IMG/VR virus record: IMGVR_UViG_3300048588_001019
Coordinates: 1-64,000 of that record
Strand: one strand, 5' to 3'
Length of the DNA stretch: 64,000 nt
Origin: a virus
Shown: positions 59,978 to 64,000 of the stretch, piece by piece
Layout: every line of letters begins with the position of its first letter
Position numbering within the stretch: position 1 is the first letter of the stretch
Translations under genes and position numbers: made by a program
The notes under the pieces: model-generated
The model's input: only the letters and a program-made list of their open reading frames with translations
The model's database searches: none
Told to the model about the DNA's origin: nothing

Positions 59978-60215
59978 CGCATTACCTTTCGAAAAAAGCT
60001 GGTTTATAGTCGCTTCTGAACTGAAGGAAAGACTTATGCAACGTGTATTTGCCGACATCGAAGATAGATAATCAGATAGCCGGGGCTGCCATTGTCCCTA
60101 GTGTAAAGTTTACTTGACTGAAGATAAGTCAACGAGAGTTCCATTGATACCCGATGCAGAGATTGCGATGCAGATTTTCTTGTTACCTTTTTTGACGAGA
60201 AAGGGAACGATGCCG
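59978..60215. repeat. Right direct repeat flanking the DUF3800 gene
   Basis: See the left copy. Here the former gene starts at ATG 60036 (MQRVFADIEDR, then stop). Later codons encode TRVPLIPDAEIAMQIFL in the same frame. The sequence flows into the block shared with 38630-38815. Confidence 0.7.
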
Positions 60216-60264
60216 CATGTGATTTCTTGCAAATTAGTTGCGCACGAATTCAAGATCTTTCGCC

Positions 60265-60420
60265 GCACGGGTCCTTTCCCCAATAAAAACGCGAGGGTGA
60301 CGATCAACCGCCCCCTCCCGCTTGGTTTCAAAAAAAATTTGCGTCACCGGCACCACTTGCCTTCGTGAACGCCTTTAGCTGAAAGACTTCCAGATTAGGT
60401 CCTGGTAAATTTGTGGACAT
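60265..60420. repeat. Terminase-upstream block shared with 38630-38815
   Basis: Nearly identical to the earlier copy over more than 110 bp (TTTCAAAAAAAATTTGCGTC to TAAATTTGTGGACA). Here it precedes the terminase genes, so it may be a promoter, a packaging-site region or an old gene end carried with the phage block. Confidence 0.75.
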
Positions 60421-60479
60421 TACGATGCCCCTGCCCACCGGATGAAGCCGGACCGTCAAGGGATTTATGCATTCCCTGC

Positions 60480-60497
60480 GTCCGCAAATTTGCGGAC
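60480..60497. promoter_or_regulatory. 18-bp dyad GTCCGC-N6-GCGGAC before the terminase genes
   Basis: GTCCGCAAATTTGCGGAC is a perfect 18-bp palindrome. The arms and spacing equal those at 10936-10953. It ends about 76 bases before the terminase small subunit start, matching the 77-base distance to the peptidase gene. Confidence 0.7.
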
Positions 60498-60573
60498 ACT
60501 CACAAACTTTCTGGTGGATCAGATATGAGTTATGAATCGATTCTGCCGGATAAGCCGGCTCAGGAGTCATGCT

Positions 60574-61182
60574 TTGGATTTGCCAACAGCTTCGATCAGA
60601 GAATTTGCCCGGATAGTTGGGGTCAACCATTCGGCTGTGCTGAGGGCGATCAAGAATGGGACAAGGCTTGAGGGAGCGGTCATTCAGGATAAGGATGGCA
60701 CTCGAATCATAATTTCGCTTGGGTGCCACGCCTGGATTCAGAACAAGGATCATAGAAAGGACAATCGGCCGGCGGATACAGCATCTGACTGGTCCCATGA
60801 TGAAATGAGCGTGACCGAGGCCAACCGGGTCAAGCGACACTATGAAGCCCTGCTGGAGAAACTGACCTTTGAGCGGGAGGCCGGGAGGCTGACAAGCATT
60901 GATAAGTTCCGTACCGAGGCATTTACCGTCGCCCGTGGCGCGAGGGACAGCCTCCTCAATATCCCCAATGAAAGTGAAAATGAGTTGAAGCGACTTATCG
61001 TGGAATTTCTCCGAAAAAGGCATGGGGACGATTCGGTGACAGTTCATGCGAAGGATCTTGATGAGATGGGACTCGCATTCCGCACCTTTCAAAAGGCCAC
61101 GATCAAAAAAGCACTAAGAGATATGCTCCACGAACGCTTTGGTGCTGCGGTGCTCTCATCGGAGAAGTCCGTTGAAGCGTGA
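60574..61182 (+). CDS. Terminase small subunit
   Basis: I choose TTG 60574, with AGGAG seven bases upstream (202 aa); it opens directly into a helix-turn-helix (ASIREFARIVGVNHSAVLRA). ATG 60532 in the same frame adds 14 residues with no clear ribosome site. The middle is a coiled coil (ANRVKRHYEALLEKLTFERE) and the C-terminus a helical region. This is the layout of Nu1-like packaging-site binding subunits. It recognises the phage genome and loads the large subunit, whose gene overlaps it by 11 bases. Confidence 0.8.
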   Translation: MDLPTASIREFARIVGVNHSAVLRAIKNGTRLEGAVIQDKDGTRIIISLGCHAWIQNKDHRKDNRPADTASDWSHDEMSVTEANRVKRHYEALLEKLTFEREAGRLTSIDKFRTEAFTVARGARDSLLNIPNESENELKRLIVEFLRKRHGDDSVTVHAKDLDEMGLAFRTFQKATIKKALRDMLHERFGAAVLSSEKSVEA

Positions 61183-63025
61183 CCTGATCACTTCAAACCT
61201 CGGATCGGTGGTTCCCGACTTTTATTACGGTTTGATGCCAAACCCTGACATCAGTATTGCTGAATATGCCGAAAAAAACCTTTATCTCGTATCCGGCAAA
61301 AACCCCTTCCCGGGCCTCGTCGATTTTTCTCGAACTCCCTATCTCTGCGAGCTCATGGAAGCACTTATGCCCGATAACGGCATCGAGCGTGTTGTTCTGA
61401 TGAAAGGCTGGCAGACAGGAGGAACACTCACAATCCTCGCCTGGATGCTTTGGGTGATGGGGGTGGCGCCAGCTCCCATGATCATCGTGCAGCCGACCGA
61501 TGAGCTTCGTGAAAAGTTTTCCAAGCAGAGGATCAATCCCATTATTGCAAACTGCAAGGATCTTCGTGAAAAGGTCGCAGAGCATCAAAAACAGGTGCCC
61601 GATAGCAAAAGAGAAAAGGACACCTTGATCTCAAAGCAATTTCCAGGCGGACATATCAACCTTGCAACATCCACCTCGGAACCATCCCTGCGCTCGGAGT
61701 CGGCCCAATACTTGGCGTTCGATGAGGTTTCTGCTTACGACGAGGACTGCCAGGGGCATGGGGATCCCTGTGGGCTTGCTCTTGGCCGCACGTCGGCCTA
61801 TGACGGCCGCAAAAAGATTTTCTATAACTCCACGCCTACCATTCGGGACCACTGCCGGATAGAGCGGGAATACCTGACCACCGATCAGCGAAAGCTCTTT
61901 GTGCCTTGCCTCAGCTGCAGTGAAATGCAGGTTTTGGTGTGGGCGAATTTTGATCTTTCTACGGATGATCCCGCCTATCCTTGCATCCTCTGTGGCTATC
62001 GGCATTTCGAGCAGGACAAAACCCGGATGCTGGCCCGCGCGGAGTGGCGCCCTACTGCCACTTCGGTGGATGGGGGTCGAGGCTATCACTTGCCGGCCCT
62101 CTATGCTCCGCCGGGCATGTGGTCATGGAAAAGCAGCCTCCAGCAGTTTCGCAAGGGGCTGGCAAATCCCGTCGAAATGAAGGTCTTTGTCAATAATTGC
62201 CTGGGCGAACCCTACGAGGATGACACAATTACAAGCTGCGATCCGAACGACCTGATGCAGCTGCGTGAAAATTATTGGCCAGCAGCGAGGCTTCCGGATG
62301 GGATAGGCGTAATTACTGCTGGGGTCGATACCCACCCGACTCATGTTGATATCGTGGTCGTGGGCTGGGGACGCGGCAATGAAAGCTGGGTGCTCGATTA
62401 CTGGATTGAACCGGGGGATTCGAACGCTCCAGAGCTCTGGGCCCGGGTTCACAGAAGGCTGAAGGCCTCCTATCCGCACAGCAACGGCATATCAAGGCTT
62501 CGTATTGCAACAACGTGCGTCGATACCGGTGGTCACAACACCGGAGCGGTTTATGACTTCTGCAGCCGGCACATCAAGCAAAGGATCCTGCCGATCAAAG
62601 GCGCCAAAGGCCCGGCCGCTCCCTATATCGATCATCCCACAGTGAAAAAGGAGGCCAAGGTCTTCCTTTTCCCGGTTGGAAAGCTTGCGACCCATGGCCG
62701 CCTTTTTTCGTCCCTGGAGCGCTCGATGGAGAGAATGAAGGAGTATCGGGAGGCCCTCAGCACCAATCCAAAGGCCAGGTATCGTGATGCGGAGATCATC
62801 CACTTTCATAAAAACCTTCCCGATTCCTTTTTCAAGGAGCTTGCGGCTCCCAAGAAAATCTGGCGAAAGGTCGAAGGGAAGTTTCAGATGGTCTATGAAA
62901 CCGTTGCGGGTGTTGCGGATCATGCTCATGACTGCCTGAGATACGCGCATGCAGCACGCGAAAACATGGATGGAATTGATATCGATCTGGTCTGTGACAA
63001 CTTTGAGAAAAAGGCGAGGATATGA
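61172..63025 (+). CDS. Terminase large subunit, GpA family
   Basis: TTG 61172 follows GGAG by seven bases (617 aa). The ATPase part has MKGWQTGGTL (K78, the GpA-type divergent P-loop) and YLAFDEVSAYD as Walker B. A zinc-binding CLSCSEMQ...CILCGY lies in the middle. The nuclease part includes GVITAGVDTH and CVDTGGHNTGAVYDFC, then the HDCLRYA segment near the end. It is the normal length for lambda-GpA-type motors that cut and pump DNA into proheads. Confidence 0.95.
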   Translation: MKRDLITSNLGSVVPDFYYGLMPNPDISIAEYAEKNLYLVSGKNPFPGLVDFSRTPYLCELMEALMPDNGIERVVLMKGWQTGGTLTILAWMLWVMGVAPAPMIIVQPTDELREKFSKQRINPIIANCKDLREKVAEHQKQVPDSKREKDTLISKQFPGGHINLATSTSEPSLRSESAQYLAFDEVSAYDEDCQGHGDPCGLALGRTSAYDGRKKIFYNSTPTIRDHCRIEREYLTTDQRKLFVPCLSCSEMQVLVWANFDLSTDDPAYPCILCGYRHFEQDKTRMLARAEWRPTATSVDGGRGYHLPALYAPPGMWSWKSSLQQFRKGLANPVEMKVFVNNCLGEPYEDDTITSCDPNDLMQLRENYWPAARLPDGIGVITAGVDTHPTHVDIVVVGWGRGNESWVLDYWIEPGDSNAPELWARVHRRLKASYPHSNGISRLRIATTCVDTGGHNTGAVYDFCSRHIKQRILPIKGAKGPAAPYIDHPTVKKEAKVFLFPVGKLATHGRLFSSLERSMERMKEYREALSTNPKARYRDAEIIHFHKNLPDSFFKELAAPKKIWRKVEGKFQMVYETVAGVADHAHDCLRYAHAARENMDGIDIDLVCDNFEKKARI

Positions 63026-63228
63026 CACTTGAAGAACAATTGAAATCTGTGCAGCAGGCGATCGCCAGGATCGAGGAGAACGGTCAGGAGACCGACATTG
63101 AAGTCAATCAGAATCGCCGAAGGGTTTCAAGGGCGGATCTTCAGGACCTCTATCGTCGGGAAGCCCAACTGAAACTGGCGATTACACGCCGGATGGGTGG
63201 AGGCGCGGTTGATGCGATACCCCGATAA
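63022..63228 (+). CDS. gpW-like head-tail joining protein
   Basis: Overlaps the terminase stop by ATGA. The 68-residue protein matches gpW in size, position and pattern: a leading helix (LEEQLKSVQQAIARIEENGQ), then RVSRADLQDLYRREAQL. gpW plugs the filled head before tail attachment. Adjacent to terminase and portal, as in lambda-like phages. Confidence 0.85.
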   Translation: MTLEEQLKSVQQAIARIEENGQETDIEVNQNRRRVSRADLQDLYRREAQLKLAITRRMGGGAVDAIPR

Positions 63229-64000
63229 GGCCCGAAAGCTATCATTTGCAGCCCGGCTCAAGGGATTTTTTACCGGGGAATCCTCCTGGTCCAAGGCGAT
63301 GGCCGATGCTCCGTATCGATCAACTTCCCGGCGCAGTATGGCGTCTTCCGAGTGGTTCCCTGCCTCTGCAAGCGCTGATGAGGCGCTGATTGGAGCCATA
63401 CCCACTCTTCGTGATCAGTCGCGCGATCTTGATCGGAACGAGGGCATCGCCCGGGGTGCCGTGGAAAATTTTGTTACCAACGTAGTGTCTGATGGTATCA
63501 GGCCTCAGGCCAGGATTGACCATGAGCTGATCGGGATTCCTGAGTCCAAAGCGCGGGAGTTTGAGCGGCGGGCTGAGAAAATTTTTGAGCTGCATATGAA
63601 ATCGGATACGGCCGACTTTCATGGAAAGGCCAGCTTCCCGATGATGCAGGCTCAGGTGCTGCGAGCGGCCTTTCTTGATGGGGATTGCGTGGCCATCCGA
63701 AGGCATGCGATGCGCCCAGGCGCCATACTATCGACCACAGTTCAGCTGATCGATGGCGCAAGACTTCAGAATCCCGACCGCTGCACTGATCCGAATATTG
63801 ATATACGCGAAGGAGTGGAGCTGAGGGATGGCTTTCCGGTCGCCTATCACATCGTAAAGGCCGGTCCTGATCGTTTTGTAGGCAGGGAAACTGTTCGTGT
63901 GCCGCGCTTTGATGATGCAGGAATGCCTCTGGTTCTTCACGTCTATCATCAAAGGCTCCTCGGGCAGAGTCGTGGCGAGCCGGCCCTGGCTCCGATAATT
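63212..64000 (+). CDS. Lambda-type portal protein, truncated by the window edge
   Basis: Overlaps the gpW-like end; ATG 63212 opens a frame that stays open for 263 codons to the window edge. Residues include LRDQSRDLDRNEGIARGAVE and the late LLGQSRGEPALAPII, both typical of the lambda GpB/portal_2 family (S-R-D-L-x-R-N and Q-x-R-G-x-P-x-L-A-P). The portal ring is the DNA gate at the head vertex. The C-terminus lies outside the window. Confidence 0.93.
   Translation, partial: MRYPDKARKLSFAARLKGFFTGESSWSKAMADAPYRSTSRRSMASSEWFPASASADEALIGAIPTLRDQSRDLDRNEGIARGAVENFVTNVVSDGIRPQARIDHELIGIPESKAREFERRAEKIFELHMKSDTADFHGKASFPMMQAQVLRAAFLDGDCVAIRRHAMRPGAILSTTVQLIDGARLQNPDRCTDPNIDIREGVELRDGFPVAYHIVKAGPDRFVGRETVRVPRFDDAGMPLVLHVYHQRLLGQSRGEPALAPII

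Overview
The window reads as bacterial DNA from a Gram-negative host, probably a deep-branching Bdellovibrionota/Oligoflexales-type organism. This placement is inferred from several cysteine-rich secreted proteins and lipoproteins, membrane-bound class III cyclases behind 7TM modules, and an XRE regulator paired with a small secreted protein. It does not rest on any phylogenetic marker. No rRNA, tRNA or CRISPR array was found. Most of the window looks like accessory DNA, namely phage modules, decayed phage pieces, insertion sequences, toxins and defence genes.

Phage-like blocks lie at both ends. On the left are a large winged-helix protein behind three dyad operators (0-2.9 kb), a homologous-recombination cassette (RecE-type exonuclease, RecA-fold ATPase, SSB, RusA; 3.8-6.6 kb), a coiled-coil HTH protein, small phage genes, a GH108 endolysin and a holin-like protein (6.6-9.5 kb), a divergent regulator pair (9.6-10.6 kb), and a papain-like peptidase/tail-like protein/DNA methyltransferase operon (11.0-13.3 kb). 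On the right are terminase small and large subunits, a gpW-like protein and the start of a lambda-type portal gene that runs off the window (60.5-64 kb). An 18-bp dyad GTCCGC-N6-GCGGAC precedes both the peptidase operon and the terminase operon, so both blocks may answer to the same regulator.

The roughly 47 kb between them is cargo. At 13.4-28.7 kb there are secreted proteins and a polymorphic-toxin locus, with two secreted partner proteins, a lipoprotein carrying a pre-toxin domain and a C-terminal PD-(D/E)XK nuclease, immunity genes and an orphan immunity remnant. A Kelch lipoprotein and a membrane lipase follow. At 30-38.3 kb is a defence island: an operon of a small PD-(D/E)XK-like protein, a DGQHR-like protein and an unknown protein, then McrB/McrC-like genes convergent with a C5-cytosine methyltransferase and an unknown partner (a LlaJI-like arrangement). 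At 41-46.7 kb an Rhs lipoprotein gene is split by an IS3-family element. At 48-55 kb there are three membrane cyclase-like proteins. At 55.5-59.8 kb is a second defence-like cluster: a zinc-finger/HTH protein with a possible nuclease tail, an AbiTii-like protein and a DUF3800 protein.

The cargo is full of repeats. The peptidase/tail-like/methyltransferase module recurs in at least four damaged copies. One of these is cleanly interrupted by an IS with a readable target duplication. A short dyad (consensus GGTAAAGRAWTCTTAACC) occurs seven times, three of them next to copies of a tiny zinc-ribbon gene. Other repeats flank the DUF3800 gene and precede the terminase genes. Together these point to repeated phage or satellite integration, recombination and decay.
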